From positions 1 to 46,506 of the forward strand of contig CAMVGH010000009.1 of assembly GCA_947166945.1 (NCBI GenBank): a DNA stretch of 46,506 nt. Reading direction: 5' to 3'. This document shows, in pieces, positions 1 to 7,590 of this stretch. A model generated the notes under the pieces. That model ran no database searches. It had not been told where the DNA came from and worked only from the letters and a program-made list of their open reading frames with translations. Numbering within the stretch: position 1 is the stretch's first letter; each line of letters opens with the position of its first letter. A program made the translations under genes and the position numbers. This DNA is from an uncultured Clostridia bacterium. Lineage in GTDB: Bacteria; Bacillota; Clostridia; Oscillospirales; Ruminococcaceae.

Positions 1-53
1 AAAACACACGCGAGTATGAGCAATATTGCAAAAATTATTTCTAAAACTGTCAT
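1..53 (-). CDS. secG: SecG preprotein translocase subunit, N-terminal fragment
   Basis: Only the first 17 codons lie in the window, reading leftward from an ATG at 53: MTVLEIIFAILLILACV. SecG is a small two-helix membrane protein of the SecYEG channel, and members from Clostridia begin with just this kind of short hydrophobic first helix. A good ribosome binding site (AAGGAG, about 64-70) and a consensus-like promoter lie upstream, so this is a true gene start. The gene is cut by the window edge. With 17 residues visible, another small membrane protein cannot be excluded. Confidence 0.55.
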   Translation of the reverse strand, partial: MTVLEIIFAILLILACV

Positions 54-97
54 TTCCGTTTATCTCCTTATATATATTTTCCGATAATGCAGAGTTT

Positions 98-126
98 ATT
101 ATAGCACACTTTTTTAATAATTGCAA
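98..126 (-). promoter_or_regulatory. Sigma-A promoter of the leftward secG-like gene
   Basis: On the minus strand TTGCAA (121-126) and TATAAT (98-103) are separated by 17 bp. Transcription would start near 90 and reach the AAGGAG site and ATG at 53. The 54-290 interval otherwise holds only AT-rich DNA and the cellulase promoter. Confidence 0.7.
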
Positions 127-218
127 GTATTTTTTCAAAAAAATATTATTTTAATAAAAAATCACAAATTTCTGTCTGCTCCTGATATATTTATATGGTG
201 CTTTAGCTTTAAAAACAG

Positions 219-247
219 TTGATTTTACAGCGTAAATATGTTATAAT
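219..247 (+). promoter_or_regulatory. Sigma-A promoter of the cellulase-metF-metH run
   Basis: TTGATT (219-224) and TATAAT (242-247) have a 17-bp spacer, placing the start near 254 and leaving a leader of about 37 nt before the AAAGGAG site at 275-281. No other clear promoter or terminator was found before 6979, so this promoter may serve the whole run. Confidence 0.65.
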
Positions 248-290
248 AAAATAGATTTTTTTGAAAGCACCCCGAAAGGAGCGGTTGTTT

Positions 291-3110
291 ATGAAATACA
301 GAAGATTGGCTGCTGCGGCATTGGCTTGCGCGGTGATGATGTCGGGCTGTGGGAAAACGGAAAATGCTCCCCCGCCTGCTTCTGTCACGCCGGCGGATAC
401 TCCGGAACAGTCCGCCGATACATCTGTCGCTCGTGCGGGAGAAACTTCCGGTACCGCAGGCGCTTCGGGAACATCTGACATTCCCGGGACTCCGGGAACG
501 AACGCTGCCGGCACTTCCGGAACTTCCGCGGCGGACAGCACCGCCGCCTCGCAGGAAAGCACCGCTGCAACTGCCGGGACAACGTCCGGCACGACTTCCG
601 GGACGCAGACTGTGACCGAGGCTTCTTCCGCCGCGGGTACCGCTGCTGCTCAGACAACGTCTTCCGCTCCCACAGTGTCCGCCGCGTCGAAATACACTGC
701 GAACGGCGGTTATGAGGGCAAAGAACAGACTTCAACATTCAATTACGGTGAGGCGCTCCAGAAATCACTAATATTCTACGACCTCCAGCGTTCGGGAGAC
801 CTGCCGGACGATTTCCGCTGCAACTGGCGCGGTGATTCCTGCCTGAACGACGGCAAAGATAACGGGCTTGACCTCAGCGGCGGCTTTTTCGACGCGGGCG
901 ACAATGTGAAGTTCAATCTCCCTATGTCCTACACCACGGCGCTTCTTGCGTGGTCGGTCTATGAGGACAGGGACGCATACAGGGAAAGTGGACAGCTCGA
1001 CTACATACTCGATACTATCCGCTGGGGCAACGACTACTTTATAAAATGCCACCCCGAAGCGAACGTTTACTATTACCAGGTCGGTGACGGCAATGCCGAC
1101 CATGGCTGGTGGGGACCGGCGGAGACCGTCGAGACGCAGATGAAGCGTCCCTCCTACAAGGTCGATCTCAACAACCCCGGTTCCACTGTCACCGCCTGCA
1201 CCGCGGCATCGCTCGCCGCCTGCGCGGTTGTTTTCAAAGACTCCGACAGCGCGTACTCACAGAAATGCGTCAAGCATGCGAAGGAACTGTACGCATACGC
1301 CGAGAAGGTGAAGTCCGACAGCGGCTATACTGCGGCAAACGGCTTCTATCAGTCCTTCGGCGGGTTCAACGACGATCTCGCGTTCGCCGCTTTCTGGCTG
1401 TACAAGGCTACGGGCGAGGAGGACTACCTGAAAAAGGCGAAGGACTGGTTCCATGAAGGAGATCCGAACTGGGCGCTCTGCTGGGACGATAAATCGTGGG
1501 GGACAGCCGTTCTGCTTGCCAACGAGACCGGCAGCGCAACATACCGCGTCGCGATCGAGAAACATCTCGATTACTGGCTCAATGAGATACACAAGACACC
1601 GAAAGGACTGGCATACTGCGACCAGTGGGGCGCTCTGAGATATGCGACCACCACCGCATTTGTGGCACTTTCCTATGTTACTCACGGAAAACCTACCACC
1701 GAGGATAAGGCGGAGGCTTATAAAAAATTCGCAAAGTCACAGATAGATTACGCACTCGGCAGCACCGGCCGCAGTTTCGTATGCGGCTACGGTGAGAACC
1801 CTCCCGTCAATCCGCATCACCGGACTGCTCACGGCTCATACACCAACAATATAGGTGACCCCGCAACCAACCGTCACGTTCTTTACGGCGCCCTTGTGGG
1901 AGGCCCCGGACGCAATGACGAATACTCCGACGACCGGAACAACTACGTCAACAACGAAGTCGCCTGCGACTACAACGCGGGATTTACCGGCGCTCTCGTC
2001 AAGCTCTGGAGCGAATACGGCGGCAAGACCCTCAAAAATTTCGGAGCGACAGAGACCCCGGACGAGGAGCTTTACACCGACGCCACTATAAATGTCAACG
2101 GACAGGATTTCATTGAGATAAAAGCTCTCGTTTACAACAAGACCGCGTATCCCGCCCGTAACACCGACGACCTCAGGCTCTGCTACTTCTTTGATATCTC
2201 GGAAGTCCTTGAAGCGGGCGGCTCGCCATCCGATCTCACGGTGACCACGAATTATATGCAGGGCGGCTCCGCAAGCGATGTGCTGTGCTGGAACAAGGAT
2301 AAGAACCTCTATTATGTGGCGATAGACTTCACCGGCACCGACATCTATCCCGGCGGGCAGGATACCTATAAAAAGGAAGTACAGTTCCGCATACGCAATA
2401 CAAAGGGCGTCTGGGACAACTCGAACGATCCTTCCTACATAGATATCGGGCAGGCAGGCTCCGGCACCATGGTGAAAGCACAGAATATGGCGCTGTATGA
2501 AGGCTCGGTCCTCGTGTTCGGCACCGAACCCAACGAGAAGAATACCGGTGACGCTATAAAGGACATAAAGCCCTCCGCAAACGTCTCCGGCGGCAGTAAC
2601 AATAACAACAGCGGCGGAAACTCCGGAAGCGGGTACACCGGTTCCGGCACTGTCAACAACGTTCCCGCTGTGCAGGTCTCCGATAAGGGGACGGTAAGCG
2701 TTTCCCTCGAACAGCAGCAGGCTTCCGGCAAGGGCAATACCATAGGCTTCTCCCTGAAAATAAAGAATACCGGCAGTACGGGTATCGACCTGTCCAGGCT
2801 TACGGCAGACTACTTCTTCACCAACGACGGCGGGGGAGATGTGGTGTTCGAGTGCGACTACGCCGACATTCAGGGCAGCACTTATCAGGCAGTCACCGAT
2901 AATGTTTCCGGCAGTTTCTCGGATGCCTCAGGTGACAAGACCGATACGAAATGTACCATAAAGTCCTCCGGTACGCTTGCCGGCGGCGATACGCTCACCA
3001 TAAACGTGCGCATACACAAGTCCGACTGGACGGAAATGGATCTCGGAAACGACCTGTCCGGAGCGAATGCGGACAATGTCACGGTAACATACAACGGAAA
3101 GAAGCTTTGA
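291..3110 (+). CDS. GH9 endoglucanase lipoprotein with two CBM3-type modules
   Basis: A secreted, membrane-tethered cellulase of 939 residues. Residues 1-20 form a lipoprotein signal with lipid-accepting Cys20 (lipobox MSGC). Residues 21-145 are a Ser/Thr/Ala/Gly-rich spacer. The GH9 domain spans about 148-575, with the DAGD motif holding the catalytic base at 201-204 and the catalytic acid Glu near 556 in the NNEVACDYNAGFTGAL stretch. A CBM3c-like module (about 590-740), a Gly/Asn/Ser linker, and a second CBM3-like module (about 800-939) follow. GH9-CBM3c is the known arrangement of processive endoglucanases. There is no dockerin, so it is probably held by its lipid rather than by a cellulosome. 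The ATG at 291 is chosen because AAAGGAG lies 9 nt upstream and the signal peptide starts there; an upstream in-frame TTG at 261 has no such support. Its stop is only 2 nt from metF. Confidence 0.9.
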   Translation: MKYRRLAAAALACAVMMSGCGKTENAPPPASVTPADTPEQSADTSVARAGETSGTAGASGTSDIPGTPGTNAAGTSGTSAADSTAASQESTAATAGTTSGTTSGTQTVTEASSAAGTAAAQTTSSAPTVSAASKYTANGGYEGKEQTSTFNYGEALQKSLIFYDLQRSGDLPDDFRCNWRGDSCLNDGKDNGLDLSGGFFDAGDNVKFNLPMSYTTALLAWSVYEDRDAYRESGQLDYILDTIRWGNDYFIKCHPEANVYYYQVGDGNADHGWWGPAETVETQMKRPSYKVDLNNPGSTVTACTAASLAACAVVFKDSDSAYSQKCVKHAKELYAYAEKVKSDSGYTAANGFYQSFGGFNDDLAFAAFWLYKATGEEDYLKKAKDWFHEGDPNWALCWDDKSWGTAVLLANETGSATYRVAIEKHLDYWLNEIHKTPKGLAYCDQWGALRYATTTAFVALSYVTHGKPTTEDKAEAYKKFAKSQIDYALGSTGRSFVCGYGENPPVNPHHRTAHGSYTNNIGDPATNRHVLYGALVGGPGRNDEYSDDRNNYVNNEVACDYNAGFTGALVKLWSEYGGKTLKNFGATETPDEELYTDATINVNGQDFIEIKALVYNKTAYPARNTDDLRLCYFFDISEVLEAGGSPSDLTVTTNYMQGGSASDVLCWNKDKNLYYVAIDFTGTDIYPGGQDTYKKEVQFRIRNTKGVWDNSNDPSYIDIGQAGSGTMVKAQNMALYEGSVLVFGTEPNEKNTGDAIKDIKPSANVSGGSNNNNSGGNSGSGYTGSGTVNNVPAVQVSDKGTVSVSLEQQQASGKGNTIGFSLKIKNTGSTGIDLSRLTADYFFTNDGGGDVVFECDYADIQGSTYQAVTDNVSGSFSDASGDKTDTKCTIKSSGTLAGGDTLTINVRIHKSDWTEMDLGNDLSGANADNVTVTYNGKKL

Positions 3111-3112
3111 CC

Positions 3113-3985
3113 ATGAAAATTTCGGAACTCTTCAGAAACAATGACAAGGCGGTGCTCTCATTTGAGGTATTCCCGCCGAAAAAAACCAGCGGTGTGGAGA
3201 GCATAACCGCGGCTGTCGATGAGCTGGCAGCTCTTGAACCGGCTTATATAAGCGTCACCTACGGCGCGGGCGGGAATACCGCCAACACATTCACCCGCGA
3301 TATCGCCGCACATATCAAGAATGACTGCGGCATTGAAGCTATGGCGCACATAACCTGTGTGAACAACTCCAAAGAGGAAGTCCTTACGGTTATGGACAGC
3401 TTTCTGGAAAAGGGCATAGAGAATATCCTTGCCCTGCGCGGCGACATAAGCCCGGACAGACCGCCGAAGACCGATTTCAGACACGCAAGTGAGCTGATAA
3501 CTTTTATCCGTGAGCATCACGAATATGACAGCATCGGTATATCCGGAGCCTGCTACCCCGAGGGTCATACAGAGGCGGAAAGCCTTACCGCTGATATCCT
3601 CAATCTCCGCAAGAAGGTGGACGCGGGTGCCGAAGAGCTGATATCCCAGCTTTTCTTCGATAACGCGTTTTTCTATGACCTGCGGGAAAAAGCGGTCATT
3701 GCGGGTATAAATGTGCCGATATCGGCGGGCATAATGCCGGTGACAAGCAAGTCACAGATAGAACGCATGGTAACTATGTGCGGGGCGAGCCTGCCGCAGA
3801 AGTTCGTAAGAATGGTCACGAAATATGAGAGCCGTCCGGAGGCGCTGATCGACGCGGGTATCGCTTACGCGGCAGACCAGATAACAGACCTGCTCGCAAA
3901 CGGGGTGGACGGCATACACATCTATACAATGAACAATCCCTACGTAGCGAGAAAGCTCGTCGGGATCGTGGAGAAACTGCTGTGA
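3113..3985 (+). CDS. metF: 5,10-methylenetetrahydrofolate reductase
   Basis: MetF reduces methylene-THF to methyl-THF, the methyl donor used by the downstream MetH. The 290-residue product has the usual length for a bacterial MetF TIM barrel. It opens with the diagnostic FEVFPPK motif at 17-23, whose Glu is the conserved catalytic acid, and continues with SVTYGAGG and a LALRGD segment in the folate/FAD-binding region. The ATG at 3113 lies 2 nt after the cellulase stop and has only a weak GGAAAG site inside the cellulase gene, so it probably depends on translational coupling. The stop overlaps the next gene's GTG by 4 nt (GTGA). Neighbouring metH genes confirm the methionine role. Confidence 0.93.
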   Translation: MKISELFRNNDKAVLSFEVFPPKKTSGVESITAAVDELAALEPAYISVTYGAGGNTANTFTRDIAAHIKNDCGIEAMAHITCVNNSKEEVLTVMDSFLEKGIENILALRGDISPDRPPKTDFRHASELITFIREHHEYDSIGISGACYPEGHTEAESLTADILNLRKKVDAGAEELISQLFFDNAFFYDLREKAVIAGINVPISAGIMPVTSKSQIERMVTMCGASLPQKFVRMVTKYESRPEALIDAGIAYAADQITDLLANGVDGIHIYTMNNPYVARKLVGIVEKLL

Positions 3986-4629
3986 CGGACGTAAAGAGCG
4001 AAGCGCTGAGGTATCTCGGTTATCGGGGACATCAGCCGGACGGGACTACCGCGGCTCTGCTTGAAAAAGGATATGAAGAACTGTCCGCGGCGGCGGTCAT
4101 GCGTTCCTGCCATAAGATAGTCAGGAAGTCCGACGCGGCTTCTCTGCTTGTCGGAAAGGATATTGCCGCTCATCTTGCGAAAAGTGAACGGGTGATATTC
4201 TTTGCCGCCACTCTCGGGAGTGCAGCCGACGGCGTGATACGGCGGGCTGAGATAACGAATATGGCGTACGCGCTTATACTTGACGCTCTGGCAAGCGCAA
4301 TGACAGAGGAATTCTGCGACCGCACCGAGAGGGAGATAGCCGGTAACGTACAGGGACATCTCACATGGCGGTACAGCCCCGGTTACGGGGATTATCCGAT
4401 ATCGGTACAGCCGGAGCTGATCCGTTTTCTGAATGCCGAGAAGCTGATCGGTCTCACTGTGACGGACAGCGATATTCTCCTACCAAGAAAGTCGGTTACA
4501 GCGGTGATAGGCGTGTCGGACGAAGAACAGGAAAGAACGGTCCGCGGCTGCGCGGTCTGCAATTTAAGGGAAAATTGCCAATTCCGAAAGGACGGGGGAC
4601 ATTGTGGCAACAGTCAGGGAACTGCTTGA
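3982..4629 (+). CDS. Stand-alone methionine synthase reactivation-domain protein
   Basis: This 215-residue protein resembles the C-terminal activation domain of MetH, which binds S-adenosylmethionine and re-methylates oxidised cobalamin. The key signature RYSPGYGDYP is at 130-139, and a Cys-rich tail (CAVCNLRENC near the end) is typical of free-standing versions. The adjacent MetH lacks this domain, so the two genes together make a split MetH. Such splits are established in Thermotoga and many Clostridia. Start is GTG at 3982, overlapping the metF stop by 4 nt. Its 3' end overlaps metH by 26 nt. All three genes are likely translated together. Confidence 0.85.
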   Translation: MTDVKSEALRYLGYRGHQPDGTTAALLEKGYEELSAAAVMRSCHKIVRKSDAASLLVGKDIAAHLAKSERVIFFAATLGSAADGVIRRAEITNMAYALILDALASAMTEEFCDRTEREIAGNVQGHLTWRYSPGYGDYPISVQPELIRFLNAEKLIGLTVTDSDILLPRKSVTAVIGVSDEEQERTVRGCAVCNLRENCQFRKDGGHCGNSQGTA

Positions 4630-6964
4630 ACGGGATCATGTGATACTTGACGGAGGTTTCGGCACCGAGCTGCAAAAGCGCGGAATGAAGCCGGGGGAGA
4701 CTTCCGAAATAATGAATTTTGTCCGCGAGGACGATGTTTACGCCATTCACCGCTCATATATCGAGGCGGGGGCGGATATAATAAACGCCAACACCTTCGG
4801 CGCCAACCGGCTGAAGCTTGCGAAGAGCGGTTATACCACAGCGGAAGTAGTGAAGAAAGCACTGTCCATAGCGCGTAAAGCTGCCGAGGGTACGGAAGCG
4901 CTCGTTTCGCTCGATATAGGACCTACCGGACAGCTCCTTGAACCGGCGGGAACGCTTTCCTTCGAGGAAGCGTATGACGTTTTCCGTGAGATAGTCGAGG
5001 CGGGCAGGGAACAGGCGGATCTCATAATGATCGAGACCATGACCGATCTCTATGAGATAAAGGCTGCGCTGCTGGCGGCAAAAGAGAATTCCGACCTGCC
5101 GGTATTCACGTTCATGTCTTTTGAGAAGAACGGACGTACATTCACCGGCTGCCTTCCGTCGGCTATGGCGATGACACTTACGGGGCTTGGCGCGGACGCC
5201 GTGGGCGTGAACTGCTCCCTTGCCCCGGACGAGCTGTACGGGATAGTTGAAGAGATAACCCGCTATACCGACCTGCCGGTAATGGTCAAGGCGAACGCGG
5301 GACTGCCCGATCCTGCCACCGGAACATACAGTGTCCCGGCGGAGCAGTATGTCGCGGACTGCGTGAAATATACAGAAATGGGCGTAAAGATATACGGCGG
5401 GTGCTGCGGTACCACTCCGGACTATATCCGGGGGCTGAAAGCCATGCTTGCTGAGCATTCCCCCGTTGTACGCGGCAGAAGAAATGACACAACGGCGGTA
5501 TGCAGCTACAGCCGGACGGTGCTTATCGACTGCCCGCGCATAATCGGCGAGCGCATAAATCCGACGGGTAAGAAGCTTTTCAAGGAAGCCCTCCGGAACA
5601 ATGATATAAACTATATTCTGGGACAGGCGCTTGAGCAGGTATCGGCCGGTGCTGATATCCTTGACGTTAATGTCGGGCTGCCTGAGATAGACGAGAAAGA
5701 AATGATGGTGCGGGTAGTCAAGGCTTTGCAGGGCATCACGGATCTCCCGCTCCAGATAGACAGCACCAAGCCGGACGTTATCGAAGCGGCGCTTCGTGTA
5801 TATAACGGCAAGGCGATAGTAAATTCCGTGAACGGTGAGATCGCTGTAATGGAACGTATTCTTCCGATAGTAAAGAAATACGGCGCGGCAGTGGTAGGTC
5901 TTACACTCGACGAGAACGGTATCCCCCCTACCGCCGCGCAGCGTGTGGCTATCGCAGAGCGCATCAGGGACAAGGCTGCCGGGTACGGCATACCGAAGCA
6001 GGACGTATTCATCGACTGTCTCACTCTCACCGTAAGTACGGAGCAGAAAGCGGTATATGAGACGCTGAATGCGGTGCGGGAAGTCAAGGAGCGCCTCGGT
6101 ATGCACACGGTCCTCGGGGTATCGAACATTTCCTTCGGGCTTCCTACCCGTGAGCTTATAAACAGCACATTCCTCTCCATGGCTATGGAGTGCGGGCTTG
6201 ACCTGCCGATAATAAATCCGAACATAACGGCAATGTCCGGCGCTGTTTTTGCATATCGTGTGCTTGCATCCCATGATGAGAATGCGGCCGCGTTCATAGA
6301 GCGTTTCGGCGCGGATACATCGAAGAAACCGACTCTTCCGAAAGCCGAGGTCACTCTTGCATACGCAATAGAAAAGGGACTCGACAAAGATGCGGAGCAG
6401 CTCACGAAGCAGAAGCTCTCCGAGGGTGCCGATCCCATGGATATAATAAACAACGAGCTTATCCCGGCGCTCGACAGGGCGGGGGACGACTTCGGCAAGA
6501 ACAGGATATTCCTCCCGCAGCTCATTCTGTCCGCGAACGCGGCACAGGCGTGCTTTACGGCGATAAAGTCCTCCATGAGCGGCGAGAACCGCATCAGCAA
6601 AGGCAAGATAGTCCTCGCCACCGTCAAGGGAGATATCCATGATATCGGGAAGAACATCGTCAAGACCCTGCTGGAGAACTATGGCTACACTGTCATAGAT
6701 CTGGGCAAGGACGTCCCCGAACAGAAGGTGGTCGATGCGGCGATAGAGCATGATGTAAGGCTCGTAGGTCTCAGCGCTCTGATGACCACCACCCTCGGAG
6801 CAATGGAGAATACGATCAGACTTCTCCGTGAGAGCGGTCACGATGCCCGTGTCGTAGTCGGCGGAGCTGTTCTTACGCAGGAATATGCCGATGCTATCGG
6901 AGCCGACTGTTATGCCAAGGACGCCAAAGATACGGTGGATTACGCGAAAAAGATATTAGGCTGA
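4604..6964 (+). CDS. metH: Cobalamin-dependent methionine synthase lacking the activation domain
   Basis: MetH moves a methyl group from methyl-THF to homocysteine via cobalamin. In the 786 residues the homocysteine domain comes first, with zinc ligands Cys204 (GVNC) and Cys267/Cys268 (GGCCGTTP). A pterin-binding domain follows, with IGERINPTGKK near 315. The B12 cap and Rossmann domain are last, with GDIHDIGKNI at 676-685 supplying axial ligand His679. The roughly 330-residue SAM-binding activation domain of classic MetH is absent and is encoded separately just upstream. Start is GTG at 4604, behind AAAGGACGGGGG, inside the end of the preceding gene. A strong hairpin terminator follows at 6979. 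Confidence 0.93.
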   Translation: MATVRELLERDHVILDGGFGTELQKRGMKPGETSEIMNFVREDDVYAIHRSYIEAGADIINANTFGANRLKLAKSGYTTAEVVKKALSIARKAAEGTEALVSLDIGPTGQLLEPAGTLSFEEAYDVFREIVEAGREQADLIMIETMTDLYEIKAALLAAKENSDLPVFTFMSFEKNGRTFTGCLPSAMAMTLTGLGADAVGVNCSLAPDELYGIVEEITRYTDLPVMVKANAGLPDPATGTYSVPAEQYVADCVKYTEMGVKIYGGCCGTTPDYIRGLKAMLAEHSPVVRGRRNDTTAVCSYSRTVLIDCPRIIGERINPTGKKLFKEALRNNDINYILGQALEQVSAGADILDVNVGLPEIDEKEMMVRVVKALQGITDLPLQIDSTKPDVIEAALRVYNGKAIVNSVNGEIAVMERILPIVKKYGAAVVGLTLDENGIPPTAAQRVAIAERIRDKAAGYGIPKQDVFIDCLTLTVSTEQKAVYETLNAVREVKERLGMHTVLGVSNISFGLPTRELINSTFLSMAMECGLDLPIINPNITAMSGAVFAYRVLASHDENAAAFIERFGADTSKKPTLPKAEVTLAYAIEKGLDKDAEQLTKQKLSEGADPMDIINNELIPALDRAGDDFGKNRIFLPQLILSANAAQACFTAIKSSMSGENRISKGKIVLATVKGDIHDIGKNIVKTLLENYGYTVIDLGKDVPEQKVVDAAIEHDVRLVGLSALMTTTLGAMENTIRLLRESGHDARVVVGGAVLTQEYADAIGADCYAKDAKDTVDYAKKILG

Positions 6965-6978
6965 ATTCATGATCATAA

Positions 6979-7013
6979 AAATGCTCCCCGCAGAAATGCG
7001 GGGAGCATTTTTT
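6979..7013. terminator. Bidirectional hairpin terminator, copy 1 of a 32-bp inverted repeat
   Basis: An 11-12 bp stem (TGCTCCCCGCA with TGCGGGGAGCA) with loop GAAA is flanked by A/T runs on both sides, so it can stop metH from the left and the 68-residue gene from the right. The sequence at 6981-7012 is the exact reverse complement of 7547-7578. Confidence 0.88.
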
Positions 7014-7014
7014 G

Positions 7015-7221
7015 TTAAGCGTCTCTGGCGAATGTAATGGTTCTCTTTCCGATATCTACTCTGACAATGCTGAAACCTTCACGTTCAAATATTCTGCGGT
7101 CATTTGTTATAGACGCGTCCGCAGGAGCCCCCGTCAGACGTCTTACCTCGTCAAATGAAAGTGTTTTTGTAGTGAGACAACTGTCGTTGAGATAGTATAT
7201 CAGTTGTTTATAATTAGCCAT
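7015..7221 (-). CDS. Small hypothetical protein, possibly DUF7662-like
   Basis: A 68-residue soluble protein with no signal or membrane segment. The start at 7221 has a strong AGGAGG-type site, and an excellent promoter lies upstream, so it is very likely expressed. The layout (a YLN segment, then LSFDEVRRLTG, then an EGFSIVRVDIGKRTITF end) resembles a family I recall as DUF7662, whose members read like a compact nucleic-acid-related fold; this family match is from memory and unproven. The middle 'RYRAWW' part typical of that family is shortened here. It is divergent from an XRE regulator, and both share an operator region. The stop is 2 nt from the flanking hairpin. It could be an accessory DNA-binding protein or one half of a two-gene control unit. 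Confidence 0.6.
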   Translation of the reverse strand: MANYKQLIYYLNDSCLTTKTLSFDEVRRLTGAPADASITNDRRIFEREGFSIVRVDIGKRTITFARDA

Positions 7222-7252
7222 ATTCTCCTCCTATTTAAAAAGATTATAATTT

Positions 7253-7307
7253 ATTTTACCACAAAATGTTGTATTTGTCAATACCACGTTATGTGGTGAG
7301 ATATAAT
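7253..7307. promoter_or_regulatory. Divergent promoter region with two operator-like palindromes
   Basis: Leftward, TTGACA (7276-7281) and TAAAAT (7253-7258) form a near-perfect promoter with a 17-bp spacer for the 68-residue gene. Rightward, TATAAT at 7302-7307 has only a poor -35. Two 15-bp palindromes lie here: ACCACGTTATGTGGT at 7283-7297 (perfect 5-bp arms) and ACCACAAAATGTTGT at 7258-7272 (one mismatch), 25 bp apart start to start. Site 2 covers the spacer and edge of the leftward -10, and site 1 abuts its -35 and lies in the rightward spacer. This is the pattern expected of autorepression by the XRE protein. Confidence 0.7.
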
Positions 7308-7329
7308 AATTGAGGAGATGAAACGATGT

Positions 7330-7548
7330 ATGTCTAACAGAATTCGTGATTTAAGGGAAGATAACGACTTGAAACAAAAAGATCTTGCTGTATATCTTTG
7401 CTGCACACAGCAGGCGTACAGCAATTATGAGCTTGGTCTGCGGGATCTGACGCCTGACATTTTGATAAAACTGGCAGATCTGTATATGACGAATGTAGAT
7501 TATATTCTTGGATTAACAAATAATAAAACTTATTACAAAAGTTTATAA
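7330..7548 (+). CDS. XRE/Cro-type helix-turn-helix regulator
   Basis: A 72-residue, single-domain repressor. The HTH runs through about residues 5-55: RIRDLRED, then LKQKDLAVYL, then the recognition-helix region CTQQAYSNYELGLRDL, closing with the typical NVDYILGLT. There is no extra domain for a ligand or protease. The ATG at 7330 is preferred because GAGGAG (7312-7317) would have no spacer to the in-frame ATG at 7318. It faces away from the 68-residue gene across a region with two palindromes, which it probably binds. Its stop codon overlaps the start of the second hairpin. A role in cassette autoregulation is inferred. Confidence 0.85.
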   Translation: MSNRIRDLREDNDLKQKDLAVYLCCTQQAYSNYELGLRDLTPDILIKLADLYMTNVDYILGLTNNKTYYKSL

Positions 7549-7585
7549 AAATGCTCCCCGCATTTCTGCGGGGAGCATCTTTATT
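7547..7585. terminator. Bidirectional hairpin terminator, copy 2 of the inverted repeat
   Basis: Same stem as the 6979 hairpin but with the loop reversed (TTTC instead of GAAA), so 7547-7578 is the reverse complement of 6981-7012. T-rich flanks on both strands let it end the XRE transcript and the leftward nifJ transcript. Confidence 0.88.
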
Positions 7586-7590
7586 TGTGT

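Noticed and set aside
7258..7297. Palindromes considered as a phage attachment or replication site
   Set aside because: No integrase, excisionase or replication gene is near, and the placement over promoter elements is better explained as operators.
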